In this document: in pieces, positions 19,915-31,324 of the stretch | Layout: the number at the start of each line of letters is the position of its first letter | Position numbering within the stretch: position 1 is the stretch's first letter | Assembly (NCBI GenBank): GCA_022925895.1 | Contig: JAKSYS010000604.1 | Span: 1-38,709, forward strand | Length of the DNA: 38,709 bases | Direction of reading: 5' to 3' | Source: Fragilaria crotonensis | Lineage: Eukaryota; Bacillariophyta; Fragilariophyceae; Fragilariales; Fragilariaceae | Program-made: the position numbers and the translations under genes | The notes under the pieces: model-generated | The model's input: only the letters and a program-made list of their open reading frames with translations | Databases searched by the model: none | What the model was told of the DNA's origin: nothing

Positions 19915-22900
19915 ATGGATCCTCAGCTCGCCGACAAGCTGAAGAAAGTCCGTCGGAAGATGGACGACAAGCGCAAAGTGAGGCAATTCCTCCCGCGGGA
20001 GAGGAGCTTACTGCTCTCAATGCGGCAATATCGCAGGCAGCTCGGCGCAAGGAATTGTTGCGTCTCAGGAGGAGCGTCAGTAACAACAAGACTGGTGAAG
20101 CGCCCTATAATTCTCCACCGGTACCCGCTGCGCCTGCTGCTACTCCAAGAAGAGTCCAATCACAAACTTATGAACAGTCGGATTCTTCCTCGGACGAGGA
20201 AGAAGATCATGTCACCCCAATCTCAGAGCGTCGATTGCCGCAAGGTCCATCACTTCTGGATGACACTGATTCTCCACCCACCACAGATTTTGCTAATTTC
20301 GGGACTGAGTTTGGCATAGAAGATGAAGTCGTAGCAGAGTACGTGCCTCCCACGTTTGATGTCGCCGAACTAGAACAGAGACCGGAAGAACCCATGGATT
20401 TGAGTCCACTCGAAGATCCACCCCTCCGACGACCGCCAGAAGTTTACCTCGAATCCAAGACACTCCTTCGCAATATCACGCTCTGCAAACCAATTTCAAA
20501 CCCTCTAACTGGAAACGTTATTTGCTGCCGCATGAAACGAGACAAGGTTGTCATTCACGAAATGGAACTTGCCACTGGCATGGAAGTTGCCTGTACTGTC
20601 CTCCTGAACGCCGAATTGCAACAAAAGATCATGAGCGTCTATGGATGCTCTGCACTCAACGTTAAACGCGTCTTACAACTCTCAGCCGGCCTCCACAAAC
20701 CTCCAGGTCAAACCAGAGTCCGTCTTTCCGCACTCGTTGAATTCACGGTCCTGACCCCCGCCGGCACGACACAATCTCAAACTTCCCTCGTCATCTGGCA
20801 GTGGGGTTACGCGCCGAATTCTCCCATTGCCCTCCAGTCCGTCCTCTCCCCACCGAACCACGCCGATTTCACATACCAAGCAACCTCCTTGACGACAGGC
20901 GACGGATTGGTCTTTTTGGCTGGGTACGCCCAGCGTAAGGGTCCGTGCGTCTTTGTCGCACGTCCCACTGTCAAGGACACGTGGGCTGCCAATTTCTTGG
21001 GACAATCCAATTCCTCCATCAGTTGCCTTGCTGTCACCAGGGAGGCCCATCGACAACACAAACTCTTGGCCATTGCCATGCAAGATGGAACCGTCAGCGT
21101 GTGGACCTACGAGGCAGCTGTTGACCGCAAGGCGGCCAAAGTCGAAACGAAAGTTATTTTGCCACTCTGTCGGCTAGATGGTGGACGTTATATTCGGATG
21201 GAGCCGATAACTCGTCTTGCAGGCGATGACGAGGTGATTACTAAGGGTGGAATGATGGAAGTTGACGACCATAATGATGAAGTACACTTCTGCACACATT
21301 TGGAATGGAAAACGCCAGATTCGAGCTACAATTCTCTTTTGTACTTGGCCGCCGCCTTTACCAACGGAATAGCAATATTCCACGTCCAACTGCCATTGCT
21401 CGTCGATCTTGTCAATCCTACTCAACACGCCGCGTCGGACGCAAGCATCGTCAGCATTGCAAAGCGAGGGGTCCTGCCACGCCCAATTCCGAAACCCAAG
21501 GCATCAACACAGCTGTCGCAAACGGTCGCTCTGCGCCCGTTTTGTGCGGCGAGATGGAGTACCCCCAGTGATTGGTCGGGTATTTCATGGGTCGATTTGG
21601 GTCCTCATGTCGCACCATCGCTGGCTGTGTGGTTGGAGGACGAAGAAGTTGCTGCAGCGTGTATGCTTGGTGCGATTGACATGGAGATGGGAGGCAAATT
21701 CCGAATCCTTTGCGAACACTTTTTGCCGCATTCAACTGGCTGTTTACTTTCTACCAGTTCCATGGGATCCATTCTCTGTTACGGAAATGGCAAAATAGAA
21801 GCGTTGACCCCGTCTCTTACCACCGATGCATCCTACTTTGCCTCGATTCGCCAACCTATTTCGGCGACACCTCCCGGGTTGGATTCGGCAGGATACGTGT
21901 CTGTAAGCAATACTGATAAAGATGGTGTGCTCCATGTGTACACGGTATCACAATGCGAGCGTACACTTTCAAATGAAATGGATTCCATGGTTCCTAATGC
22001 AAGCCGTTCGGATTGGACTAGCCCGCTGCAACGCCATTTTTTGGTTCGGTCCTTTGTTGGAGACACCAAGGAAGGGCAAGAGACGGTCGATGGCGATGTC
22101 ACTGGCGGTTCTTTTGCGAACGTTGTGTGCGAGCTACGCAACGGACCAGGCATGGTTCCCCATCGTATTGTAAAATGCGTTGGGAGTCCTCTTTGCGCGA
22201 TTCTTTTCCGAAGAACCCTTGCCAGTGCTCGAGGAATTATTTTGGACCCTACCCATGTTCAAATCTATGACTTGAACACTGGCGCGGTGGTTGAATCTCG
22301 AGAAGCTCGAGACATTGTGTTCCTTCCAGGGAAGGTAGGCCAAGAGCGAGCCTTAGTACTGGGAGCCGATGGGACCATGATTTACATGCTTACTCGCCGG
22401 TCCTTGCATCCCTCAGAAAAAGAGGAAGATCGAACTGCGATGCGCTTTGAGGACGGCATCCCATACCGACCACTTCTCGGCTTTGAGAATGATCAGAATT
22501 ATATTGACTGTCGGAGGATTCTTGCTGTCTTCTCCGGAAATCAAGTTGGCATAATTGTAGTTGGAAAGAGGGTCAATGATGGTCTAGTTTGCGTCGTGGC
22601 TGGTAATCGTGAGCCCTTGATCGACGACATGAGTCGCTTGATCCCGCACACAAAGGATGGTTGTCTTTGGTTGAGAAATGGCGAAGAAGTTTTGAGTCTT
22701 TCAGAACTTCCTCAATACGAAGAAGGGCGTCACTGTATTGCAGTGGCGACTCAAGCGCGAGTGATCCTTGTGTCGTCAGCGCGACTGAACATTCGAGCGG
22801 AATGTGTTTCTGCACTAGCGTCCAGCAACTTGGCGTCAATTGGATCTCACACTGTTGCTTTCATTTCATGTGATAACAAAGTCAGATACCTTTGTTGCCT

Positions 22901-25900
22901 TGATGGGAAGTTTCGTCAAGGCATCATAGCCACCCTTCCAAGTAAGTACATAGTGATTGTGCGTGCGAAGTGGTTCAATGGTGCAATATGAATTTATTCG
23001 CTAATTGCCATGCTGTTCAGCCCCTCGCTTCGGCCATGCTCCTTACACCTTAATGGCTATGAGACCCGAGCGCTTCCTCTACGCCCAATATCATGCAGGA
23101 AGTAGGTTGGTGGAGCAAGGGGAGGATCGAAATTCCTTCCTTCTCCCCACAAGTATTACGAGACCAGCGCTATTGTTGGAGCCTATCGTCGCCAACGCCT
23201 TGTGCGAAGCCGATAATCCAGGGGAGTCGACCATTCTCCTGCGCGCTGTAATTGAGAGGTTTGGTAGGAAGGTTGGTTCTTTTCCGCATGGCGATGACGA
23301 AGGAATTGGAGTTAACGGGACAGGGCTGACTCAACAAGTTATAGAGATGCTTTCTGCCTATGGATTGAAACATCCTGCGTCGTGGTTGCTAACGGGAACT
23401 ACCCGATTCGAGAGAGACTCGCCAAGCAAGGTGTTGCCATCTTGGATACCTGTGTCCACAAAATCGGTTGCAGCACTGAATCCTGATGCTCAACTTCATG
23501 TTATTTCCAACGGTGATCAATACTTTATGGACTATGTTAAGTCGCCTGATAACAACATGGCGTCGACTTTGCCGCGACCTAGCGACCCCTCCTCGGTCTT
23601 CAGTCGCGAGCTTGCAAAGACTGCAATGATGAAGGGGGACGTTGCTGGTGCTCTCAAGCTTCTCGATTTGGCTGGTACTGAAGCGTCGGAGAACGCGATG
23701 CTTCATTTAGTTCTCGCTATGCAGGCGGATCCGTTTGCGGATGTGACTCCTGCCTTAAAGGCTCTATGCGGTCTTGGTGAGGACGGCCGGTCATCGTCCA
23801 GCCGAAGTTCCGCTAGTTCAATTGCCGCGTTAGCGCTGGATCTTCGAACACGGCAGCAAAAGGGCGAAATGAAGGTGACCAACGGGCAAATCCCAAAGAT
23901 GAGCGACGAATTATGTCGTAGATGGATGCCGCAGCTCGCACCTTCGGTGCAGCGCAGCCAGCGAGCCCAGAGAGTTCGCCAGCGCCTACTGGGTGAGGAA
24001 GCGATTGATAAAGCTGTCACACGCAAGCTTGAGGGCGTCGAACAAGACACTAAATGGAACAACCCCTGTAATGAAACGAAACACGTTTGGAATGAAGGTC
24101 CATTCAAGAACAAGGAGAACTTGTTGTTACTTGATCGCATTGAGGATTGGCTAGGGCGGAAGCGACCTGGAATTCTAGGAAAAGAGGGCGCTGAGATCGC
24201 TCTGGAACGTGGTGAGAAAACGCTTGCTGACATTCTGAACCGAGCTGATTACGACGACGATAGTTTTGGAGTCGTCGAGGACGAGCTCGGTGATGGCAAT
24301 GGTTGGATCGATCACATCGGGGGAAGGCAGAACAGATGATGACAATCTTTCTGCTTACTTCCGTATGTCGGAGGGAGCCGACGAGGACAGCGCATGGAGG
24401 GCCGACGGGCTGGTTGATTTGACGAAGTATCAAAACAAGATCAAGATTATCAATCATGATATCATTAAGCTGCAAGAAACGACATCAAGTGTTGACGAGG
24501 GCGAAGCTGGCAAGGTTCGACTCCTTTACGATATTGTCTTTGACGAACCGCAAGATGACTCTCCAGCTGGTTTTTTAATTGAGGTGCCCAGGGGAGGAAG
24601 TTGTGATGTGGGAATTCTTCACGGCCCGATCCAGGATTCGAGAAAGCGCTGCACGTTGGAATTCTGGTTCCATGTTCCTCACGCAGACGAAGTTGTAGAG
24701 GAAATCATCTTGGCTCGTCGTTGTGTCACCAAGGCTGGGGATGACCTGTCGAAGCTTTGCGTGGCTTCAGACAGAGAGAGTGCTCTTTGGGAACTCGCGC
24801 TGTTGCCTACCGGAGAACTTGAGTTCCGATCAAGCGGTGGGACTATTCTCAACTCATCAGATGGTGGCGACGAGGGTGATTTTGGGGCGAAGAACTCGGA
24901 CATGATGGGGGGACTTCAATGATGATGATAGCGTCACGGAAATCGGTGTGCATGGTGAAATCTCCTGGCAGCGAGCTGATGGCGGCGGTGGATGGAATCA
25001 TGTATGTCTCATCTTTTCGTCCAAATCTCAGGAGGATATGTGCGAATGCTCGGTAACTATGCTGATGAAAGGCTCCCGCGTCGCTTCGACAATTGCAAGG
25101 ATTGTCCCGCCCGGGTTAGAAGGGGACGAGCTGGAGGACAGTACGGCGATTGATGGCGTTATGGTGAAGTCTGTCCTCCTTTTTGGATTGAACTCAGTTG
25201 GAAACCTCAGATTCACTGAGATTCGTATCTGGAGTTGTGTGAGACACGAAGACGATATCAAGATGATGATGTATGAATACCTACGTGCGGCAGAGACAAA
25301 GAAAAAGTTCAAGGTAAAGATCAGAAAGAAGGGGGAATCAGAGAAGCCGGCGGCAAGTGAAGGAGCTGGCAAATTACTGGCCCCTCCCAAATCAGGCACA
25401 GGTCGGCTTCCACCACCGCGCAGCAGAGAAGACAGCGACAGGCCTAGAGGATTACTACTCCCTCCACGATCGCGCCGCGACAAAGAGGCAGAACAAGGTT
25501 TTGAATCTGTTCGAAATTCCGCGAAGGCTGATGATGTGTTTGATTTTATACCGCGATTGGAGGTCGACTCGCCTACAGCGGCGAAGCGCGAACTGGAAAA
25601 GAAGCCTTCGCGCGTGGCTCCTTTCGAGCGAATAGCTGAGGAGACAATACAGAATAGCCTAGATGTTGATGCCAGTGGATTTCCCACATTCCCGAAATCC
25701 GCCGCCCAGATTACGCCCTCACCTGGAGGCGCTGGTGCGTCTGACCCTTGGGACCCGGCAGGATCCTTCTTTGCGACACCTTCCGCCGCAACACCGGTTT
25801 CAAAGAGCATAATGAAAAAGGACGTGCCAAAAGGTATTCGGCTCAAATCGGAAACAGAGGATGGTTCTGGCAGCTCAGGGACTCCCGAGTCATCGTTTGG

Positions 25901-27127
25901 TATCACGACGGAGGTCGTGAGATCAGCAATTCCTCTTTCTCGTCAACTTGTCAACTTCGAAGCAGTCCGGCTGCCGCCTTGGTCCGCGCCCCCGCGACAA
26001 GACATTTTGGAGGCAATCGCGGTGGCCTTGCACGTGATGTCGTATCCGACCGTGCTGAAAATGGTCGATTCGGTGTCGGTAGCGTGGCGATTTGTGGCGC
26101 TGATAAGACAGTTGTGTATAAGTATGACCGCTCGCCACCAGGCAAGGTATACCCGATTGGTGCATCTGGCGCTATTATGAGCGACGAAATGGATAATCAA
26201 GGAAGCGAGTATCTATGTTGCTTCCTTGCCAAGGACAAACGCATGGTCGTGTTCGAGCTGACGACAAAGACCGTGGTGGTTGAACTTCAAATGACAACAA
26301 AACTGAATTACTGGAGGTATCTGCCTCCCCAAGCACACGGACACACTTTGGTCTTTACACTTATTACCCCAGTTGGAGGATTTCATTGGATCCCTCTGGA
26401 CGAGTCGCCGCGACCTCGTCAAGTGTGGAAACGAGGACCTAATCTTCAGGGCAAGAAGATTGTCGCTTATGAGGAAGGCGGCAGCAATGGCAAGCCCGGC
26501 GCTGACGCCCGGTCGACGGTGGCCCTGCTCTTGGTATCTGCTGCATCGTCTGGAACTCCACTCGAGGCCTGGCTGATGCCAGTAGCCGGTGACTCACGCC
26601 CAGTTTGTGTTTCAAGTAACCTTTTGGGGGCTGCTTTATTCCGTCCGTATCAACTGTCCGACGCGTTCTTGCCGCTAATGGTGACGGCGGACAATATGAA
26701 CGAGAAGGAAGTTATTCTGGAGGTCCAACCTCTCGTTTCTTCATTATCAGCAAGTTCGCTAGGAGTTGGTGATGTGCTTACGTGTGCCATCGTTGACCAA
26801 CGACGAGTTCGTAAGGTGAACCTGACACCCCCGACGTTGGCAATGGGAACGTGGCCTGAAGTGTTCATTTGCTGTATTGAAAACTTGGTGGTGGCAACCC
26901 TGAGACGCAAGGGACTAGTGGTCGCATATGAGTTCCGAGATGGAGATCTTGTCCTCATTCGTCAAGAGCTTGTCTCACACTACGTCGTGGATGCTGGATT
27001 GCGGCCTGGTGTAAAGGAAGGGGAAGCTGAGGTGGTTCTTCTCCTCTCCCACAGAGATAATCCTCGCGACGGAGAAGTGGTTTCTTTTATGATTGAATAC
27101 AACCGTGCCCAAGGGGCTTCTCGTTGA
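19915..27127 (+). CDS. Giant beta-propeller/alpha-solenoid protein, TTRAY/TWD40-2-like (putative TSET/TPLATE coat subunit), with C-terminal lectin-like region
   Basis: ATG 19915 starts MDPQLADKLKKVRRKMDD, a basic helical N-terminus. A Ser/acidic region and WD40-like propeller text follow (about residues 140-1000), with LVIWQWGYAP, LLAIAMQDGTVSVWTYEAA, VQIYDLNTGAVVESREA and ATQARVILVSSARLNI. After a 79-nt intron, TPRFGHAPYTLMAMRPERFL leads into a helical solenoid (about 1010-1445) with AMMKGDVAGALKLLDLAG. The order propeller, DGKFRQGI, R-x-E-R-F-L-Y, solenoid resembles plant TWD40-2, a beta-prime-COP-like subunit of TSET; this is from memory and not proven. Then come a lectin-like strand (CTLEFWFHVPH, about 1553), a charged Pro-rich linker (about 1765-1968) and a second propeller-like region to TGA 27127. 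Single-base frame breaks lie at the G5 near 24319, the G6 at 24907-24912 and near the T4 at 26006-26009. Corrected length is about 2,360-2,380 residues. Confidence 0.85.
19978..20036 (+). other. Candidate 59-nt intron (or a one-base frame break) near the N-terminus
   Basis: The frame opened by ATG 19915 must change before about 20040 to join the long propeller frame. GTGAGG at 19978 and CGCAG ending at 20036 would remove 59 nt in phase 0 and join the frames exactly. Against an intron, the sequence inside reads as good coding text in the downstream frame (GEELTALNAAISQAARRKEL), in which case one base is missing near 19977. Both options are possible. Confidence 0.4.
22942..23020 (+). other. 79-nt spliceosomal intron in the propeller/solenoid gene
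   Basis: The donor GTAAGT at 22942 and acceptor TGCTGTTCAG ending at 23020 join the two longest frames of the gene, giving LPTPRFGH across the junction in phase 1. The intron contains in-frame stops, and its length is ordinary for a compact algal genome. Confidence 0.85.
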
Positions 27128-27216
27128 TCCATAAATTTGTCGGTGAGTGAGACTGTAATGATCTAAATTTTCACTTAAAGTAAACATTACTGAATTTGTC
27201 TAAGTCTAACATTTGC

Positions 27217-27907
27217 TTAGGAAATGGCACAACAGCCTTTCAATGCTGCGTTGCCTGCGTCAGCGCCGATAGGTGTGGAGCCCGCCTCAGGTGTGAGAGT
27301 GGAAATCATGGAACGAGCGTTGCCGGTCGAAGAAATTGTGAGACCGGCGGTCGTGTCGTTGGAACCAATGGTGCCCCTAGCAGTGGAACGACTGGGAGTT
27401 TCTTCCTCATCATGTGTATTGTCCTCCGGAAATTCTGGTGGACGAGGCTGAGTCATGGCGAGCATCTCTTTCATGGCGTCGTCTGAGATACTTCTGAGCA
27501 CAATGAGAAATTCGGTCACTTGGGTCACGTTGGAAGCGTGCTCCGTTGTCTCGTCATAGCGAAGCAAGTAATCCATACTGGACAACAGCTGAGCCTTGGC
27601 AACTTCTTTGGCTTGCTCAACCTCAATTGCCTGGGTGAAAACAAGGCTCTGAAGAACAAAAACCAAATACTCCTGCTGTCCTTGATCAATGCTGGCCCAC
27701 ACAGCAATAAAGCTCTGTTTCTGAATAACTGCGAAATGTAGATGATTGGACAAAATCGTGTGAGTGACACAAGAATAACTCGGCAGGGCACAATAGTGGA
27801 GTGCAGACCTGTGAACGAATCTGAATCTGATACGAATTGGAAGGGGTTGCTAGCCAACACTCACCGTCAAGGACATTGATAGACTGATTGGATTGGGCTC
27901 TGATCAT
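27217..27907 (-). CDS. Small two-exon protein with a C-terminal CaaX prenylation box
   Basis: Exon 1 (27865-27907) starts with ATG just after an in-frame stop and reads MIRAQSNQSINVLD. Exon 2 (27217-27728) continues VIQKQSFIAVWASIDQG. Joined they give 555 nt, 184 residues plus stop, without any indel. The first 100 residues or so are predicted helical, with alternating hydrophobic positions (LVFVLQSLVFTQAIEVEQAK, LLSSMDYLLRYDETTEH). The second part is acidic, Ser/Thr-rich and probably disordered. The last residues are KGCCAIS: a CaaX box (CAIS, favouring farnesylation) preceded by a Cys that could be palmitoylated. The protein is therefore likely membrane-anchored. I do not recognise the family. 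The gene converges on the large plus-strand gene, with only 89 bp between the stop codons. Confidence 0.75.
27729..27864 (-). other. 136-nt intron of the CaaX-box gene
   Basis: On the minus strand GTGAGT begins at 27864 and the acceptor ATTTCGCAG ends at 27729. Splicing is phase 1 and joins GAC G|TT ATT. The acceptor is preceded by a pyrimidine-rich stretch. Confidence 0.7.
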
Positions 27908-27986
27908 CTTTGATCACGACACGATGTTTGTGGATAATGGCAGTAGCGAAATAATTTGTGAGATGAAATCGGGACGAGCTGTGGTC

Positions 27987-28086
27987 CTGCACAAAAATGA
28001 CCGTGGAATCACGATGGAGTATGCAGATATGCACATACATATGTGTCACATATGCGTACAGGTCATGTATAACACTTTGTACTCAC
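27987..28086 (-). other. Candidate 100-nt 5' UTR intron upstream of the CaaX-box gene
   Basis: On the minus strand GTGAGT starts at 28086 and TTTTTGTGCAG ends at 27987. The sequence that follows has an in-frame stop just before ATG 27907, so if used this intron lies in the 5' UTR. It is supported only by splice-site sequences. Confidence 0.35.
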
Positions 28087-30119
28087 TTGCTCCAACGTCA
28101 CGTCACGATTATTGGCTTTAACGGTGTTTTCACACGATGACACGGATGCAGCAGAGCTTCTTGTGTGAAATACTGCAACATTGTTGCCCGGAATTGGCTG
28201 CAGGGCTGAGGTCTGCATGGCAACGAATCAAGAGTTTTATGAGATGGCCATGTGGACTGTCAAAAGTGAAATGAAGTAAACGCAATGTACACGACAAGCG
28301 GTGGTTCGATTTGAGTCTTGCATCGTGTCGAACGGAACGTTCTTGATGCACTTGAGAGGCGTTCGGGAAGGGAAGTGGCCACGACTTATCAAGCAGCCAC
28401 TCGCGATCGGAGAAGTCGCCGCAACACCCTGAGGATGTTCTTGGCTTCCTACTGTACTTGCTACATATGGTAGAGTTTTGAAGTTCAATAGAGCACTCCG
28501 GTACATTCCTAGTCTAATATCTAAAGTTTTGGACAACTCGTAGTATTATGTACGAACTGGCCACGCCGCTCAAACCCAATTCGGAGTATTGCAGTACGTG
28601 TACTCCCTTCCCCTTCCAATATGGCCTGTTACCACATTACCACCACCCTTCGCGATGAAAACATGGCCTATCAGCTATCAGCTCTTCCTGAAAGGTGATG
28701 TCTTTTTTGCCTTCAAGAAAACGCGTCATAGAAAACGAAGAAACGTTTTAACCCTTCCTTTATCAATTCGTCATCCGAAACGTTCGCCAACATTAGTTTC
28801 ACGCTTCACCCTCTCATCATCGTTGAACTTGTGTTACCTTTCTGTTCCTCTCCATAAGTTCCACCAACAGAAAGCTGCTTCTCCCTGCCCGTCATTTTAA
28901 CTGGCTGCCTTGTGGTTTCCGTTGCGACTCCCCTCCACGTGACTGCGTATATGACGCCCAAGGTATAGCGTCTTCACTCGCGTGAGCGTTCTCTCAGATC
29001 CTCCAAAAGACGCCGTCAGGATATTCTCGTGAATGACGGCAAATGATCACAATGAGAATAACCATGAGTGTGGTCAGCAGGTGTTCAACAATCAGGCCCA
29101 ATATTTAAAGGATCGTGATTCGTTATACGAAAATGGAATCCTCGGACACCACAAGCGAGGCCGCTGGATGGATTGGAGTTCTTGTACACCGCCGCCGACG
29201 AAGCACAATTTTCCAGAAAAGCAACCTCGTGAGGGACGATACTTGTCAGAAGTCGCATGCTTATGAGACGCATTGAGCATTGAAAATGATACTTCAAAGG
29301 GAGCAGTAGCGTTTCAACGAATCATAACGCTCTTGATCTCGTACGATTACTGGGCCACCAAAAAATATTGTTCGTATAGTGGATGTAGCACAATCGTGAA
29401 AATAGGAACTCATCATTCGAGTTGACCTACCAGTACCATCCTGCCCTTGGTGGCGATGACGCCTCGTCGTCCACTCATGGACCAATCATCGATGTACTGC
29501 GTACTCGGAGTACAGTACTCAGGAGCCCAGGAGTGCTCTTACTCGGAGTACAAGTATTTGGTACTGTAGTACCTTGAACCAACGAAAAGTGATCTAAAGC
29601 TTCGGAGTATTCTCTTTTCTGCAATCCAAACCCTTCCATTGGTCAGGCTCGCAGTTGCTTCACGGGTGTGGCATTTTGTCGGTCGCACAGCTTGAAGCTT
29701 GAACGCACGGGACAATTGGAGATACTCCAACACATTTTCTTCAATCCAGCCGCGTTGTGACACCCTCGTGGCTTCATTCTGTCTTTTTTTTTCCGAAACA
29801 CAACATGTCAGTCACATTGACAGAACATCCACTAATCAAGCCCGCTTGTCCAACAGATCAAATCATTTGCAGTCAGAACAGCTGAAGCAATACATCTTGG
29901 GCCAGCAAAGGGATTTAAACCTCGTCTGACTATACTTTCAAGTCAATACATTGGCACAAAGTCGCGCTGCAATCTTAAGAAGTTTTCACAAACAAACCTT
30001 CGAGGATGCCTGGCGAGTCGCAGCCGGTTTGATTCCAATCTTCTTTCTCTTTTTCGTTCGGCCACTCATCGAAAGTCGAATTGGGTCAAAGGGCATCAAG
30101 ACTCAATTAAGTCTTGGGA
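28087..30119. other. 2-kb intergenic stretch, no recognised gene
   Basis: Short frames such as 28536-28237 (minus), 28589-28900 (plus) and 29763-29539 (minus) show no motif I recognise. The stretch includes GTAC-rich palindromes at 29501-29543 and T-rich sequence near 29785. Confidence 0.4.
29501..29543. repeat. Two short palindromes of the GTACTCGGAGTAC type
   Basis: GTACTCGGAGTAC at 29501-29513 is a palindrome around one central base, and TACTCGGAGTA recurs at about 29530-29540. The same core appears at about 12119-12134 and, as AGTACTCCGAGTACT, at 38686-38700. All lie outside genes. Confidence 0.6.
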
Positions 30120-30630
30120 GCAGCGTTGAAGCGGGACTTTCACGCTACAAGATACCGCCTCCGTATGTTAACCCATTGCCTGGAATAACTCATCTTACTA
30201 TCAAAATCATCGGTGTACGGATAACAAGTCATTATGATGCTTGCATCCGTCACCACATCAATGGATATCAGCACTGAGACTGTACCTACAGAAACAGAAG
30301 ATATGGGATGATGACACTTGGAATCTCATCGACATGTGTTTATTTGGTCAGCATTTCCGTCAATTGCGTCTCTTGCAACGAATGTCCCATATGAAATTCG
30401 TTCATGATCAATTACCACGTGGTCTTTGTTGATTTCGACAATTGCAGAGTCAGGAAGAGGTGTTAAAACGATGTCCATGCTGCTTCGTCTCTATCAATGA
30501 CGAGGAGACTCGACCTTCTATGCGATGCGATGAACTCGTACATGGAGGTGGGAATGTCATCTATTCCAGAACTGTTGTATGTGCCCCGCGACCTGCGACT
30601 GTGAACCTTGGCTGTGAACATGATTATGTA
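30120..30630 (+). pseudogene. Third fragment of the non-LTR retroelement family
   Basis: SHYDACIRHHINGYQH (to 30277), then in the next frame WDDDTWNLIDMCLFGQHF and SHMKFVHDQLPRG (30241-30432), then RCPCCFVSINDEET (from 30442) form the region after RNase H in this element type, just ahead of the Cys/His cluster seen at 8270-8350 in the first copy. Frame changes separate the pieces. The left LTR of the copia element begins at 30636, so the LTR element may have inserted into or beside this older fragment. Confidence 0.5.
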
Positions 30631-30635
30631 CATAG

Positions 30636-31221
30636 AGTCGAAGTACACGGCGTGATCAAGGCTGCGTACTAGTTCGTAGAAATCCGGGTTCGGTCAAACG
30701 TAGAGTTATAAATTCTAGTGTTGTTTAACTTATAAGCTTATTTCTAGGTTTCACTTTGAAGGAACCAATTCAATCCAGGACCGATTGAATCTTGCCGATC
30801 TACTTTCGCGAAGTTAGAGGGTTGTGGGAGTGAACATTCAAAGCCTTCATCCCACTGATAAAGGCATTGAAATGTCAGCACCAACTCCGCCTTCCGAAGC
30901 AGAGTGACGATCGCAACAACTGTTGCAACATGGCCAGACTTAGCCAACATGATGAGGGACACATGTTGGAAATTAGTTAGCACATGAAGGAAATTGCAGT
31001 TGAATTGCCCAGGGTAATGTGGACAAATTGTTGTTGTAGAAAAGGAGGTTATGAGGGCGGAAAGCAGTCCGGGACAACTGTAGTTTTCGTACTGGCGATT
31101 CGCCGTATACAGTTGGCGTGAGAATCTTCGTATCCAAAGCCGGATGGGACTCAGCTGGCGGGGACGAAATTTCAACGTCAATAACGGCACAATAACAGCT
31201 GTCAGCTGCTGTACCTTGACT
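30636..31221 (-). repeat. 3' LTR of the copia element
   Basis: This 586-bp copy is bounded by AGTCGAAGTAC and GTACCTTGACT, imperfect 11-bp inverted ends. It differs from the other LTR by an extra 16 bp near 30768 (AATTCAATCCAGGACC, a partial duplication) and by changes near 30890 and 31000-31100. The usual TG...CA ends are absent. Confidence 0.85.
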
Positions 31222-31230
31222 CTCCCTCTC
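31222..31230 (-). other. Polypurine tract of the copia element
   Basis: On the minus strand GAGAGGGAG directly precedes the 3' LTR. It would prime plus-strand DNA synthesis during reverse transcription. Confidence 0.6.
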
Positions 31231-31324
31231 ATTCAATGAAACAAGAAATAGATTAGTGATGGTGTGGTGAAAATGTAGGACATGAACAATAAACATATGG
31301 GCTTGCAGGATAAGAGGAACACTC

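Noticed and set aside
25028-25906. 292-codon minus-strand frame opposite the giant gene
   Set aside because: It lies under the Pro/charged linker of the plus-strand gene, where biased composition keeps the antisense strand open. It is Ser-rich without motifs.
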